DNA of 64,000 nt from VXRJ01 sp965246995 (GTDB lineage: Bacteria > Acidobacteriota > Vicinamibacteria > Vicinamibacterales > UBA8438), in NCBI GenBank assembly GCA_965246995.1, contig OZ252008.1, positions 1,054,001 to 1,118,000 on the forward strand, written 5' to 3'. Numbering within the stretch: the stretch's first letter is position 1; every line of letters begins with the position of its first letter. The translations under genes were made by a program, and so were the position numbers. A model generated the notes under the pieces. That model ran no database searches. It was not told where the DNA came from and worked only from the letters and a program-made list of their open reading frames with translations. Positions 15,481 through 24,817 of this stretch are shown here, piece after piece.

Positions 15481-17127
15481 TTAAAACCGCGACGACGCCA
15501 TCCACGTGTCGGAGCGCGCCCAGCTCTCCTTGAACTCGGCATCCACGCCGGTGGTAGGTTTGCCCTGCTTCTCGAGCGCCGTCTTCAGCCCGAAGAGCGA
15601 CCACCCGTTTTGCGGATGGTCCTCGAGTTCCTCCCGGTAGACGCGCTCGGCGTCGGCGTACCGCTCGGCCTCGATCAGGGCCGCGCCGAGCCAGTGGCGC
15701 GCGGCGAACGGCAGCGGCTCCGGCTCCGAGTACTCGAGCTGATCCTCGACCACCACCGCCCGCTGCAACGCGTCGATCGCGGCGCGGAGATCACCTTCGG
15801 CGCGAAGCAGCTCGCCCTCCAGGAGCCCGCCTACGGTCTGGAGAAGTAGCCGCGCTTCGTCGAAGCGGAAACGTGCGGTGGTCGATTCGGCAAGGGTCTT
15901 CACCCGGTCGAGATAGACGCGCGCGAAGTCCGCCTCCCCGTTGCGGAGATGGGCATAGCCCTGCGCAAAATCCCAGAGCCCGGCCGAGGCTTCCTGCTCC
16001 GGACGATCGGTCACCTCCAGCACGTCGTCGAACCGCCCGAAGCGGAGGAGTGTCAGCACCTCGTAGACGCTGTCGTCGGTCAGCTTCGTGTAGTCCTTCC
16101 CCGCCTGTGCCGCGATCGCTCCCTGCCCGTCCATCGACGCGGCAAAAAGCAGCATGTGCAGGTTGTGGCTCGGGTAGATGGCTATCCCCTGGTTGTGCTC
16201 CGCCCTCAGATCGGAATGCCACGCGTCGAGGTTCGAGCGCACGCCGTCCGCCCAGCGGCCGATCTCGTTCCAGGTGTGCGACGGCATGTGGTTGATATGG
16301 CTCGCGCCCGGAATGCCGCTGCCGAGATGTTCCGCACAGTCCGACGCGAGGCCGGGGTCGACGGTCGATTCCGTGGCGTGGATATAGAGGTGACAGGCAC
16401 CCGGGTGGCGGATGTCCCGGTCGAGCACGCTTTCGAGCACCCCGTGCAGCCGCTTGACGTTCGCATCGTTGATGTCGCGGGTGCCGCGACGCGGCTCGAG
16501 CAGGAAAAGCGAATCGGCGTAGAGCGTCACCGCATCCAGGTCGTCGGGGTACTGCTCGGCCACCTGCCGCATCGCCTCGGCATACGCCTCATCCTGCTCG
16601 CGCCGCTTCTCGGCGTCGAAGTCCTCGACATAGCGGTGCGTCATCGCCTCGATGTAGGCCTTCTCCTTCGGGCTCGCACTATCGATCCGCTTCACCGCCT
16701 CGTGGATAGCCGCGTAGGCATGCGGCGCCTCGAACGGCCGCATCGGACCGTTCAGGTACGACCCCCAGCTCCATGCTTCGCCCCAATAGCAGATGGCGCA
16801 CTCCGTGTCGCGTTTCCAAGCCTCGCGGAACGATCGGGTCGCTTCCTCCTTGGCAAAGGCATACATCAGGGCAAAGCCCTGATCGAAGTACGCCTGGGCC
16901 TCGGCGTTCGTGGCGGAAATCGAATGCGCGTGCGGGCCGCGAACCGAGACGTCGTAGAGCGGCATCGGCTCGGCGAAACTCTCCGGCAGGTCGCCTCCGG
17001 ACGGCGTCCCCCCGTCCCCGCCATGGTCGTGCTGCGCCAAGGCCGGCGCCGCCACGAACGTGAGTATTCCGGCCAGCAGCGCTGCCCGCGCGCTCACCCA
17101 TACGGTCGATATCGTCATCTGATGCAT
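15481..17127 (-). CDS. Secreted TPR-repeat protein
   Basis: 548 residues from 'MHQMTISTVWVSARAALLAG' (ATG at 17127; an in-frame start at 17172 adds 15 charged residues before the signal and is less likely). After the signal peptide and a His-rich stretch ('QHDHGGDGG') there are tetratricopeptide-like repeats: 'AEAQAYFDQGFALMYAFAKE' with 'RDTECAICYWGEAWSWGSYL' at the N-terminus and more helices to the end ('ALIEAERYADAERVYREELE'). This architecture is common in Acidobacteriota and related groups. A protein-interaction or metal-handling role is possible, but no enzyme motif is seen. Confidence 0.8.
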   Translation of the reverse strand: MHQMTISTVWVSARAALLAGILTFVAAPALAQHDHGGDGGTPSGGDLPESFAEPMPLYDVSVRGPHAHSISATNAEAQAYFDQGFALMYAFAKEEATRSFREAWKRDTECAICYWGEAWSWGSYLNGPMRPFEAPHAYAAIHEAVKRIDSASPKEKAYIEAMTHRYVEDFDAEKRREQDEAYAEAMRQVAEQYPDDLDAVTLYADSLFLLEPRRGTRDINDANVKRLHGVLESVLDRDIRHPGACHLYIHATESTVDPGLASDCAEHLGSGIPGASHINHMPSHTWNEIGRWADGVRSNLDAWHSDLRAEHNQGIAIYPSHNLHMLLFAASMDGQGAIAAQAGKDYTKLTDDSVYEVLTLLRFGRFDDVLEVTDRPEQEASAGLWDFAQGYAHLRNGEADFARVYLDRVKTLAESTTARFRFDEARLLLQTVGGLLEGELLRAEGDLRAAIDALQRAVVVEDQLEYSEPEPLPFAARHWLGAALIEAERYADAERVYREELEDHPQNGWSLFGLKTALEKQGKPTTGVDAEFKESWARSDTWMASSRF

Positions 17128-17236
17128 CGGTCTTCCATCCTCCCGCCGGTTCCGGCGTGTTGCCGTCCCCAATTCTACGCTCCCGGCGCACCCTGACGGG
17201 CGCGTTGGAAGGCTCCTGGGGTATGCTCAGGATACC

Positions 17237-18067
17237 GTGGCGCGCCGAGTTGGCTTGCTGGTCCTCGGGTTCCTCTTCACCGGCCTCATTGCCGTCGGTT
17301 CGGCGCAGTGGGGCTGGGGCGTTGGCGAAGGCAACCTGCCAGCACGCTATCCCCCGGCATCGATGCCGGATCGCAGCTTCACCTTCTGCAAGTTGATGTA
17401 CGACCAGGTCCGCTACGAGGCGCTTGGTATGGGTTGGTCGACTGACTACCCGTTCGCGGGCATCAACCTGATGTACCGCCTCGAAGATCTCACTGCGATC
17501 GAGATCAGCACCGACGGCCGCGGCGAGCCGAACCACTGGGTGGTCCGGCTGACCGATGACGAATTGTTCAACTGCCCGTTCGTGATGGCGGCCGATGTCG
17601 GCACGATCGGCCTGAGCGGCGAGGAGGCGGCGGGTCTGCGGGACTACCTGCTCAAGGGGGGCTTCCTCTGGGTGGACGACTTTTGGGGCCCGCGCGCCTG
17701 GGATCATTGGGTGAACGAGATCAGCCGTGTGCTCCCCCCGTCGCAATACCCGATCCGTGACGTCCCGATGGACCACCCCGTCTTCAAGGCGATGACGCAC
17801 GTCGAGAAGGTGCCGCAGATCACCTCCATCCAGTTCTGGTACCGCTCTGGCGGACGCACAACTTCCGAGCGCGGACGCGACAGCGACGTTGCCCACTTCC
17901 GCGCAATTACCGACGAACACGGTCGCTTCCTGGTGGTGATGACCCACAACACCGATGTCGCCGACGCATGGGAACGCGAGTCTGACGATCCGCGTTTCTT
18001 CAACCAGTTCTCCCCCGACGGCTACGGTTTCGGGATCAATGTCCTGCTCTACTCGATGAGCCACTGA
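17237..18067 (+). CDS. DUF4159 secreted protein
   Basis: 276 residues from GTG 17237, with an N-terminal signal ('LLVLGFLFTGLIAVGSAQ'). Body matches the DUF4159 domain: 'FCKLMYDQVRYEALGMGWST', a 'FPFV-MAADVG' strand and 'LRDYLLKGGFLWVDDFWG' (glutamine amidotransferase-like fold without the catalytic Cys), ending 'GYGFGINVLLYSMSH'. Members often sit in CoxR/MoxR-VWA aerotolerance loci; here it stands with a Tat-exported enolase-superfamily enzyme 19 bp downstream. Function unknown. Confidence 0.88.
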   Translation: MARRVGLLVLGFLFTGLIAVGSAQWGWGVGEGNLPARYPPASMPDRSFTFCKLMYDQVRYEALGMGWSTDYPFAGINLMYRLEDLTAIEISTDGRGEPNHWVVRLTDDELFNCPFVMAADVGTIGLSGEEAAGLRDYLLKGGFLWVDDFWGPRAWDHWVNEISRVLPPSQYPIRDVPMDHPVFKAMTHVEKVPQITSIQFWYRSGGRTTSERGRDSDVAHFRAITDEHGRFLVVMTHNTDVADAWERESDDPRFFNQFSPDGYGFGINVLLYSMSH

Positions 18068-18086
18068 CCCCGGCCCCCAGCGTTCG

Positions 18087-19298
18087 ATGTTTACTCCGTG
18101 CGACCGACGGTCGTTTCTTGCCACGCTTCCGGCGCTCGCCGGTATCACGGCCGCGGTGGACGCGGCGGCAGGTCTGCCGGTCGGCCAGGCGGAGCTGGGC
18201 GTGCGGATTACCGAAATGGAGACGCTCGTCGTGCGCGCTACCGGGCGGACCTCGTGGATCTTCGTGCGCCTGTCGACCAACGACGGGATGACCGGCCTGG
18301 GTGAGGCGTCGATGGGACGGCGGACGGCCATGCCTGAACTGGCGCCTTTTTTCGATCTCGTGCGCGACCGGTCGCCGTTCGAGATAGAGCGCTACCGGCA
18401 GAACGGCCGCGCGCTCGCGGCCGGCGGCGATCGCGTGCAGGCGACCGCGTTCAGCGCGATTGAACAGGCGCAATGGGATCTGGTCGGCAAGGCGCTCGGC
18501 GCGCCGATGTACGACCTGACCGGCGGTGCGCTCCGGCACGAGTTGCCGGTCTACGCCAACATCAACCGGGCGACGGCGAACCGGATCCCCGAAGGCTTCG
18601 CCGCGAACGCGCGGCAGGCGGTGGCCGACGGCTTCCGCGCGATCAAGGCGGCGCCGTTCGACGGCTTCCCGCCGCTCGACGGTCCGGCGGCGGACGTCGA
18701 GGCCGCGACCGAACTGGGAATTGCCTGCATTGAAGCAATGCGAGAGGCGATTGGGCCGGACGTCGACCTGAAAATCGATGTCCACAGCGTTTTCGACGTG
18801 CCGCTGGCCATCGACGTGGCGCAACGGCTCGAGCCCCAGCGATTGTCCTGGTACGAGGAACCGGTGCCGCCGACGGATCTGGCTAGTACGAAGGCAATCA
18901 AGGAGGGGATCCGCCAGACGATGGCAGGAGGCGAGTTCCTCTTCGGCGTCGAAGGGTTCGAGCCGCTCTGCCGTGAACGCGCGGTCGACATCATCATGCC
19001 GGACGTGAAGCACTGCGGCGGCCTGGCCGAGATGGCCAGGATCGCCACCGTGGCCGACCTGCACGGGATTCTGGTCTCCCCGCACAACCCGAGTGGACCG
19101 GTGAGCACCATGGCGTCCGCGCATGCCTGCGCTGGCATGTCGAACTTCGACATCCTGGAATATCAGTGGAACGAAGCCGACTGGCGCGGTGACCTGCTGG
19201 ATCCGCCGGAGCGGTTCGAGGCGGGCATCCTGCGCGTGCCCGACGGACCCGGCTTCGGCGTCACGTTGAACGACACTCTCGCCCGCGAGCATGCGTAG
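18087..19298 (+). CDS. Tat-exported mandelate racemase/muconate lactonizing-like enzyme
   Basis: 403 residues. N-terminus 'DRRSFLATLPALAGITAA' is a Tat-type signal, unusual for this normally cytoplasmic family. The enolase-superfamily barrel shows 'FRAIKAAPFDGFPP' (Lys motif), metal ligands in 'DLKIDVHSVFD', 'LSWYEEPVPPTD' and 'FLFGVEGFEPL', then 'IIMPDVKHCGG' and a His in 'LVSPHNPSGPVS'. The pattern with a His after the barrel resembles D-galactonate/gluconate dehydratase-type members. It lies 71 bp upstream of true enolase on the same strand. Substrate is not predictable from sequence alone. Confidence 0.85.
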   Translation: MFTPCDRRSFLATLPALAGITAAVDAAAGLPVGQAELGVRITEMETLVVRATGRTSWIFVRLSTNDGMTGLGEASMGRRTAMPELAPFFDLVRDRSPFEIERYRQNGRALAAGGDRVQATAFSAIEQAQWDLVGKALGAPMYDLTGGALRHELPVYANINRATANRIPEGFAANARQAVADGFRAIKAAPFDGFPPLDGPAADVEAATELGIACIEAMREAIGPDVDLKIDVHSVFDVPLAIDVAQRLEPQRLSWYEEPVPPTDLASTKAIKEGIRQTMAGGEFLFGVEGFEPLCRERAVDIIMPDVKHCGGLAEMARIATVADLHGILVSPHNPSGPVSTMASAHACAGMSNFDILEYQWNEADWRGDLLDPPERFEAGILRVPDGPGFGVTLNDTLAREHA

Positions 19299-19369
19299 CG
19301 GCGCGACGACATCACCTCGGACCGACTCGCCGGCAGACCGGCGGCCACCGCAAAGGAGCGAACGAAGCA

Positions 19370-20671
19370 ATGAAGATCCGTTCGATTGACGCCCTCGAAG
19401 TAATTGATTCCCGTGGCAATCCGACCGTGGAAGCCCGTGTCCGCCTGGAGGATGGCACCGTCACCGAAGCGCGCGTCCCCTCCGGTGCCTCGACCGGCGA
19501 GCGCGAAGCGGCGGAATTGCGAGACGGTGGACCCCGCTACGGCGGCAAGGGGGTGCGCCAAGCTGTCGCCAACGTCAATGGCGAGATTGCGGGCGCACTT
19601 CTTGGTTTCGATGCGGCCGATCAGGAAGGGCTCGATCAGCGCCTGATCCAGCTGGACGGCACCCCGAACAAGGCGCGTCTCGGCGCGAACGCGATGCTGG
19701 GCGTGTCGATGGCGGCGGCGCGGGCCGAGGCGGCGGCGGTCGGCGTCCCGCTCTACCGTCACCTGGCCAGCTTGCATGGCAGCGATGTCAGCGACGGCGC
19801 GATCCTGCCGGTCCCCTGTCTCAACGTGATCAACGGCGGCCGGCACGCCGACAACACGGTCGATTTCCAGGAGTTCAAGATCGCACCCCACAACGCGCCG
19901 ACGTTCGCCGAGGCGCTACGAATGGGTATCGAGACGTTCCACGCCCTCCGCGGGCTCCTGAAGGCGGCCGGCAAGTCGACGGGCATCGGTGACGAGGGCG
20001 GATTCGCGCCCGATCTGGCGAGTAACGAAGAGGCGGTCGAGCTGATTCTCAGGGCGATCGAAGCGGCCGGCTACCGCCCCGGCTCCGACATCGCGATCTG
20101 CCTCGACCCGGCGACGAGCGAGATGTGGCAGGACGGTGGATACGTTGCGTTCAAGTCGGATCAGTCCGTTCGAAGCACGAGCGAAATGATCGACCTGTGG
20201 CGTTCCTGGATCGAGCGCTACCCCATCGTCCTCATCGAGGATGCGCTGGCCGAAAACGACTGGGAGGGCTGGGCCCGGTTGACCGAAACGCTCGGCTCGC
20301 GCATCGAGCTGGTAGGCGACGATCTCCTGTGCACCAACCCCGCGATACTGCAGGAGGCGATCGACCAGAGGGTCGGCAACTCTATCCTGGTGAAACTGAA
20401 CCAGATCGGTACCGTCTCGGAGACGCTCCGGACGGTCCGTCTGGCGCAACAGCACGGATACGGCGCCTACATGTCGCACCGCTCGGGCGAAACAGAAGAC
20501 ACCTTCATCGCCGACCTCGCGGTCGCGACCCGCTGTGGCCACATCAAGGCCGGTTCGGGCTGCCGCGGGGAACGGACGGCGAAGTTCAACCGCCTGCTTC
20601 GCATCGAGCACGACCTGGCGGGCGAATGCAGCTACGCCGGCCTTGGCGGCTTCAACCAGTCGGTGCTCTAA
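19370..20671 (+). CDS. eno: Enolase (phosphopyruvate hydratase)
   Basis: 433 residues, usual length. Converts 2-phosphoglycerate to phosphoenolpyruvate in glycolysis. Recognised by 'DSRGNPTVEARVRLEDG', the 'VPSGASTGEREA' loop, 'GDEGGFAPDL', 'ALAENDWEGW', 'VKLNQIGTVSET' with the catalytic Lys, and the enolase signature 'MSHRSGETEDTFIADLAVA'. AAAGGAG lies about 12 nt before the ATG. No oddity seen. Confidence 0.98.
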   Translation: MKIRSIDALEVIDSRGNPTVEARVRLEDGTVTEARVPSGASTGEREAAELRDGGPRYGGKGVRQAVANVNGEIAGALLGFDAADQEGLDQRLIQLDGTPNKARLGANAMLGVSMAAARAEAAAVGVPLYRHLASLHGSDVSDGAILPVPCLNVINGGRHADNTVDFQEFKIAPHNAPTFAEALRMGIETFHALRGLLKAAGKSTGIGDEGGFAPDLASNEEAVELILRAIEAAGYRPGSDIAICLDPATSEMWQDGGYVAFKSDQSVRSTSEMIDLWRSWIERYPIVLIEDALAENDWEGWARLTETLGSRIELVGDDLLCTNPAILQEAIDQRVGNSILVKLNQIGTVSETLRTVRLAQQHGYGAYMSHRSGETEDTFIADLAVATRCGHIKAGSGCRGERTAKFNRLLRIEHDLAGECSYAGLGGFNQSVL

Positions 20672-20681
20672 CGGCCGGACA

Positions 20682-21257
20682 TCAACGGGCCGCGCCGCCC
20701 GACAGTCGATACCGCTCCGGTAACGGCGGCATGTAGCTTGGCGGGCTGTCGTAGAAATAGCCTTCGAGGAACTCGACGCGCGTGTCGAGTGTCGCCAGTT
20801 CGATCGCCTCGGCGGCCTCGCGCCAGGCTCGCCAGTCAGGACCGTTGCCCCCCATCAGCACGGCCCGCCCCGGTTGCAGCCCGACATAGTGATCGTACCC
20901 GGCGTAGCGGGCCATCGTGATCATCTCGTCGTGGTCGGGACTCGGTTCGGTTCGGCTCGCAGCGCCTTCCGGGTGGATCACCTGCCACTGCCCGACGATG
21001 CGGGCACCGATCTGCTCGAACCAGGGCCACACACCATAGGCGCTAGCCCGGTAGTACATCTCGTGGGTCCCGCGGGCCAGGTACTAGTGACGCAACATCA
21101 GCACCTCGGCCTCCGGTCCCAAGGTCCGCGACACGTCGTTCCGGGCCGGCACCGGTGGCAGCGCATCATCTGGTGGCTGCACCGCGGCTGTAACGGCGAG
21201 CGTCACAAGCGCCGCCGCGCAGACTACCCCCGTCCGCGCACGCTGCGAAACTGGCAT
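20682..21257 (-). pseudogene. NIPSNAP-like exported protein with one in-frame amber stop
   Basis: From ATG 21257 the frame gives a signal peptide ('RTGVVCAAALVTLAVTAAVQ'), then 'LGPEAEVLMLRH', a TAG at 21086-21084 (codon 58), and without any frame change 'YLARGTHEMYYRASAYGVWP' and 133 further residues to a normal stop at 20682. The distal part looks like the large secreted NIPSNAP-related proteins ('FEQIGARIVGQWQVIHPEG', C-terminal 'PLPERYRLSG'). A single substitution (for example from CAG, TAC or AAG) explains the break. Alternatives: sequencing error, stop read-through, or re-initiation at ATG 21059. It is convergent with eno, 10 bp apart. Confidence 0.75.
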
Positions 21258-21295
21258 CGGCAGTCGCTCCGGCGGTCCGTCGGGCTGGACGCTCG

Positions 21296-22252
21296 CTAGA
21301 ATCCGAGGGCGCCGCCGCCGAAGCCGAAGCCCAGGCCGAAGCCGACGATCCGGGACACCGCGGTGTTCCGGCCGCCGACAACCTGACCGAAGAAGGCGTT
21401 CAGGTTCACCGTGTCGCTGACGTTGGCGAGCAGCCGCCCCGCCACGAGGTGGCGATCCTCCTCCAGTCCGGGAAAGCGGCTCGGGGAGAAGCCCGGGCCA
21501 CCAATATCGATGCCCGACATGGCGTTGACCATCTGGACGTCGGCGCCGATGGTGACGGCGTCGCTCACCGGGATGAAGAGACCCAGGTTGAGGAACACGT
21601 CGGCCGGGATTTCGACCGTCTCGCTCGACCCTGAGGCTCCCACCGCGCTGGGGTTGACCTCGGTGCTCGTCCGGGCCCGGTAGCCGACCTCTGCCGAGAA
21701 GCCCGCCGCGTCGCCGAACTTACCGATGATGAGCGAAGTTTCGATGCCGTTGCCCCCATCGCCCATCGAGTTGATATAGCCGGTCTCGTAGGGGCCGGCA
21801 ACAATCGCGCCGATACGGAGCGCGACACTCGGCGCGTCACTGATCAACTCGTCGACGATCCGCCACGTGATGGCGACGTTGGAATCGTACAGGCCGCTGT
21901 AGCTCTCCTGGCCGCCCGAGGGACCGACTCCGCCGGCCACGAAGCTTCGCGCGAAGGCCGACTGCACGTCGATAGCCACGGCGTCCGTGAACGCGTAGTT
22001 GACGCCGAACCACACCGTGTTCTGCGAGAGGTTCGCGTTGGTCGCTTCGAGCGGCCCCTTGGTCTTGTCGGTCGAGGCAAAGAACTCCTTGGCGTTCTGA
22101 TTGACGTACGAGATGCTGAAAGTGCCGGTCCCGGGCTCGGATAGCCACGGCGTGCCCTGTGCGAACACCGGTGGAACGAGCAGTAACGAGGCGAGCGCCG
22201 CGATGGCAGGAACGATCGGCGGGACTCGGAAATTGTGCGACATTGCTTGCAT
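21296..22252 (-). CDS. Putative outer membrane beta-barrel protein
   Basis: 318 residues from ATG 22252 (AGGGAGAA 5 nt upstream). Signal peptide to 'LLLVPPVFAQG', then amphipathic strands with 'GTFSISYVNQNAKEFF' and a C-terminal Gly/Phe-rich stretch 'VGFGLGFGFGGGALGF' ending in Phe, as outer membrane barrels do. No close named family recognised; could be a transporter-like (MetA-pathway/phenol-degradation type) barrel. Confidence 0.65.
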   Translation of the reverse strand: MQAMSHNFRVPPIVPAIAALASLLLVPPVFAQGTPWLSEPGTGTFSISYVNQNAKEFFASTDKTKGPLEATNANLSQNTVWFGVNYAFTDAVAIDVQSAFARSFVAGGVGPSGGQESYSGLYDSNVAITWRIVDELISDAPSVALRIGAIVAGPYETGYINSMGDGGNGIETSLIIGKFGDAAGFSAEVGYRARTSTEVNPSAVGASGSSETVEIPADVFLNLGLFIPVSDAVTIGADVQMVNAMSGIDIGGPGFSPSRFPGLEEDRHLVAGRLLANVSDTVNLNAFFGQVVGGRNTAVSRIVGFGLGFGFGGGALGF

Positions 22253-22299
22253 ATTCTCCCTGGCTTGGCTCTTGGCGAATGGATTCAGGAACCCCTGCA

Positions 22300-22671
22300 C
22301 TACAGCTTGAAGCGGCGACTCAGAAAGTAGTGCACAAGCTCCATGCGGAGATTGCACTCGTTCCCCTGCACCGTCCCACCCCCGCACACTGCCCTGACCG
22401 CCTCGTCGTCCCCCGAGCCCGTCTCGTTGCCCTCGAAGACCGCCACGAGGCTCGCCGTCAGGCTCTCCGCCCGATCACGGTCGAGATCGCCCTTTTGAAC
22501 CGGACAGGAATCGCAGACCAGGAGGTCGAACGTCAGTGCCTTCCCCTGTGAGTACGCAGCGCGCGGACTCACCTTGCCGGCGCCGGCGCCGATGGAACCG
22601 GATGCCTCGGCCGAGCCGTACAGCAACCCGAGGCCTGCAGCGAGCAGCAGCGCCAGAAATGTGGTCTTCAT
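22300..22671 (-). CDS. Secreted small hypothetical protein with CxxC motif
   Basis: 123 residues; signal peptide 'MKTTFLALLLAAGLGLLYGS', then an Ala/Gly-rich stretch and a 'LLVCDSCPVQKGDLDRDR' segment with CxxC, two more Cys near the C-terminus ('VCGGG', 'NECNL'). Four Cys suggest disulfides. The gene sits between the M29-like peptidase (upstream on this strand) and the barrel protein. I do not recognise the family. Confidence 0.6.
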   Translation of the reverse strand: MKTTFLALLLAAGLGLLYGSAEASGSIGAGAGKVSPRAAYSQGKALTFDLLVCDSCPVQKGDLDRDRAESLTASLVAVFEGNETGSGDDEAVRAVCGGGTVQGNECNLRMELVHYFLSRRFKL

Positions 22672-22744
22672 CTTCCCCCTCCTGTCAGATGGTAGTCGTC
22701 GTTTAACCCCTGCAGAGCCAGCGTATCCTAGCAGGCCGTGCCGG

Positions 22745-23917
22745 TCAGCGGACGAACTGGCCGTCGCGCACCCAGACCGTGTCGCCTACCGTGACCGTGG
22801 TATCGGTGAAGAAGTTCCAGCGGACGTAGCCGCCAGTCACCGTCCCGCCCAGCTCGGAGTTGTCGCCCAGCGAGAGGCGGACGATGCCCGCGCCGTAGCC
22901 GTAGTAGGGAATCCACGGGTTGCGCTCGGGAAGCGCGAGCAGCGGGTTGAAACCCAACGCGAACTCCCGGAACGCACGCGCCGCTTCGGGGACGCCGGCC
23001 AACTCCGCCTCCGCCGCGTCCTGGCCCGACTCCGCCGTCATGCCCGTGACACGGCCATTCTCAATCCGGACGGTGAGGCCGGTGACCGGCCGGCCGTCCC
23101 ACTGTGAGGGCGGAAAGACGATCACGCCATTGACACTCTCTTCGATCGGCGCCACCCGGATGGCGCCGGCTGGTAACTCGATCTCGCGGTCGATCAGGAT
23201 GACGCCCTGATCGGTCCGTGCCTTCGAGGCGTCGCCGTTGCCGAAGTTCACCGGCCGGTCGCCGATACGGAAGCGGATGTCCGTACCGATCGGCGACGTG
23301 ACACGAATCTCCGATCCGCGCATCGCGTCCACGAAGCTTTGCTGGGCTGCGGCGAGTCCGGCGTAATTGGTCTCGAGCAGGGCCCGCTGGTAGGTCGCGT
23401 CGATAACCGCCTGGCCCGGCATCGGCTGACCGGGAAGCGGGAAGGCACTCCCGTTCTGGGTCCAGTGGAAGTGGATAGTCCGGCCGATACCCTCGTGCAG
23501 CAGGTCCTGCAGCGCCGCGTAGACGGCATGGTCGGGGCGCGCGCCCGGCAGCATGATCGCGCCGTCGAAGTCGTTGCGCAGCATCTCGCGGTACACGCCG
23601 CGCGCCGTGTCGTTGCTCCGCGCCAGCAGGTCGCCGTCCCAGTCGGTCGGATATGGCTCTTCGATCACATCGATCACCCCGAGGTCGATCGCGCCAGCGC
23701 GCATCAGGGCGTAGCGCAACGGCGGGATCAGTTCGTCGAACTGACCGGGCCGCGCGACGAGCAGGATCTTCTCGCCCGGGGCGGGCGCAAGCTGCGTCAC
23801 GAGCCGCTCGGCTATTGCGTCCCAGTCCATCGTGAGGCGCGGCTGGGCGAGGAGCGGCGTGGCGCTCAGCAGCACCGCGATGAGCGTGGCGACGGTAGTT
23901 CGCACGACAGTTTGCAT
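22745..23917 (-). CDS. Secreted M29-type aminopeptidase-like protein
   Basis: 390 residues from ATG 23917. Signal peptide ('VATLIAVLLSATPLLAQPR') then a thermophilic metalloprotease (M29)-like body: 'GEKILLVARPGQFDELIPPL', 'GSEIRVTSPIGTDIRFRIGD', and Glu in 'IEESVNGVIVFPP' equivalent to the metal-ligand region. The terminal motif 'TDTTVTVGDTVWVRDGQFV' resembles the M29 C-terminus, but the canonical His/Glu ligand set is not clearly complete, so activity is uncertain. Members known to me are mostly cytoplasmic; export is unusual. The stop lies within a CTAGCAGGCCGTG motif also found at 29317. Confidence 0.65.
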   Translation of the reverse strand: MQTVVRTTVATLIAVLLSATPLLAQPRLTMDWDAIAERLVTQLAPAPGEKILLVARPGQFDELIPPLRYALMRAGAIDLGVIDVIEEPYPTDWDGDLLARSNDTARGVYREMLRNDFDGAIMLPGARPDHAVYAALQDLLHEGIGRTIHFHWTQNGSAFPLPGQPMPGQAVIDATYQRALLETNYAGLAAAQQSFVDAMRGSEIRVTSPIGTDIRFRIGDRPVNFGNGDASKARTDQGVILIDREIELPAGAIRVAPIEESVNGVIVFPPSQWDGRPVTGLTVRIENGRVTGMTAESGQDAAEAELAGVPEAARAFREFALGFNPLLALPERNPWIPYYGYGAGIVRLSLGDNSELGGTVTGGYVRWNFFTDTTVTVGDTVWVRDGQFVR

Positions 23918-23953
23918 GATGACCAACCTCGGCGACGCAGGATGTCGCGGGCT

Positions 23954-24817
23954 TCAGGGCTGCTGCTGATTCAGGCTCCAGTCGTAGTCGTACTCGACCG
24001 CGCCCTCGAAGGTCTCCAGGAACGTCGCGAGTTTCTCCTCGGCGTACTCGCGAAGATGCGCCGTCACCGACTCCTCGGTGTCACCGAAGTCCTCCGCGTA
24101 CCAGTCGTAAATGTTGGAGAGGACGATGAACTCCTCGTCGACGACATCGACGCCCCGGGGATTGTTCACGTAGGCCCGCGCCCCGGCTTCGAGCAGTTCC
24201 TCGGTGTTGGCGGCGGTGAAGACTGTCTCGATCAGATGCGGACAGCCATAGGCCGCGCAATTCACCGCGTAGTGAATCCGTTCGTCCTGCCAGATGGGAC
24301 GCAGAATCCCGTGTTCCATGTGGTTGAGGGTCAAATCCTCCCCGGTCACCTGGGCGTGTACGTCATCCCATGGACCGGTCAGGGGAACCATGCCCTCGTG
24401 GATATCCCGGATGGTCTCCACCGGATAGGCGTCCAGCACTACCTTCACGGTGAGCGCGTTGTACAAGTTGATCCAGTACGCCATCTGCTCCGCGCGGGAG
24501 TAGTCGCGGGGATCGAGTCCCTGCAGGTAGTCGAGATAGCCGTTCAGCTTCGCGGTGTCGTCGGCGCTGGCCGCGAGACTCTCGTAGTTGACGAGGTTGA
24601 CACCCAACGCGTCGGCAGCGATATAGCCGTCCAGAATCTCCTGCCACGCGCGGTGGTCGATGCGTTCGACGTTGGACTCGTCGCTCGCGTCCCACCCTTC
24701 AATTTCCTCCGGTTCCGGCGCACCGCAAGCGGCGGCAAGCAGCGCCGTGCCCAGCAGGACGGATGCAAGTCGCCCGCGCCGCAACCGCAGCGTTTCGTTG
24801 ATCCCGGCTGTCTTCAT
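23954..24817 (-). CDS. DUF547 lipoprotein
   Basis: 287 residues from ATG 24817, overlapping the GT-C stop by ATGA. Lipobox 'LLGTALLAAACGAPEPEE'. DUF547 signature: 'RAEQMAYWINLYNALTVKVV', 'LTLNHMEHGILRP' and 'IHYAVNCAAYGCPHL', with the conserved Cys pair. The domain is related to papain/transglutaminase-like folds, but its reaction is unknown. Last gene of an operon with GT-C, SSS and DUF3311. Confidence 0.88.
   Translation of the reverse strand: MKTAGINETLRLRRGRLASVLLGTALLAAACGAPEPEEIEGWDASDESNVERIDHRAWQEILDGYIAADALGVNLVNYESLAASADDTAKLNGYLDYLQGLDPRDYSRAEQMAYWINLYNALTVKVVLDAYPVETIRDIHEGMVPLTGPWDDVHAQVTGEDLTLNHMEHGILRPIWQDERIHYAVNCAAYGCPHLIETVFTAANTEELLEAGARAYVNNPRGVDVVDEEFIVLSNIYDWYAEDFGDTEESVTAHLREYAEEKLATFLETFEGAVEYDYDWSLNQQQP

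Noticed and set aside
22728..22741. CCTAGCAGGCCGTG as a further MITE end
   Set aside because: Too short and only partly similar to the arm; listed only as a possible relative.
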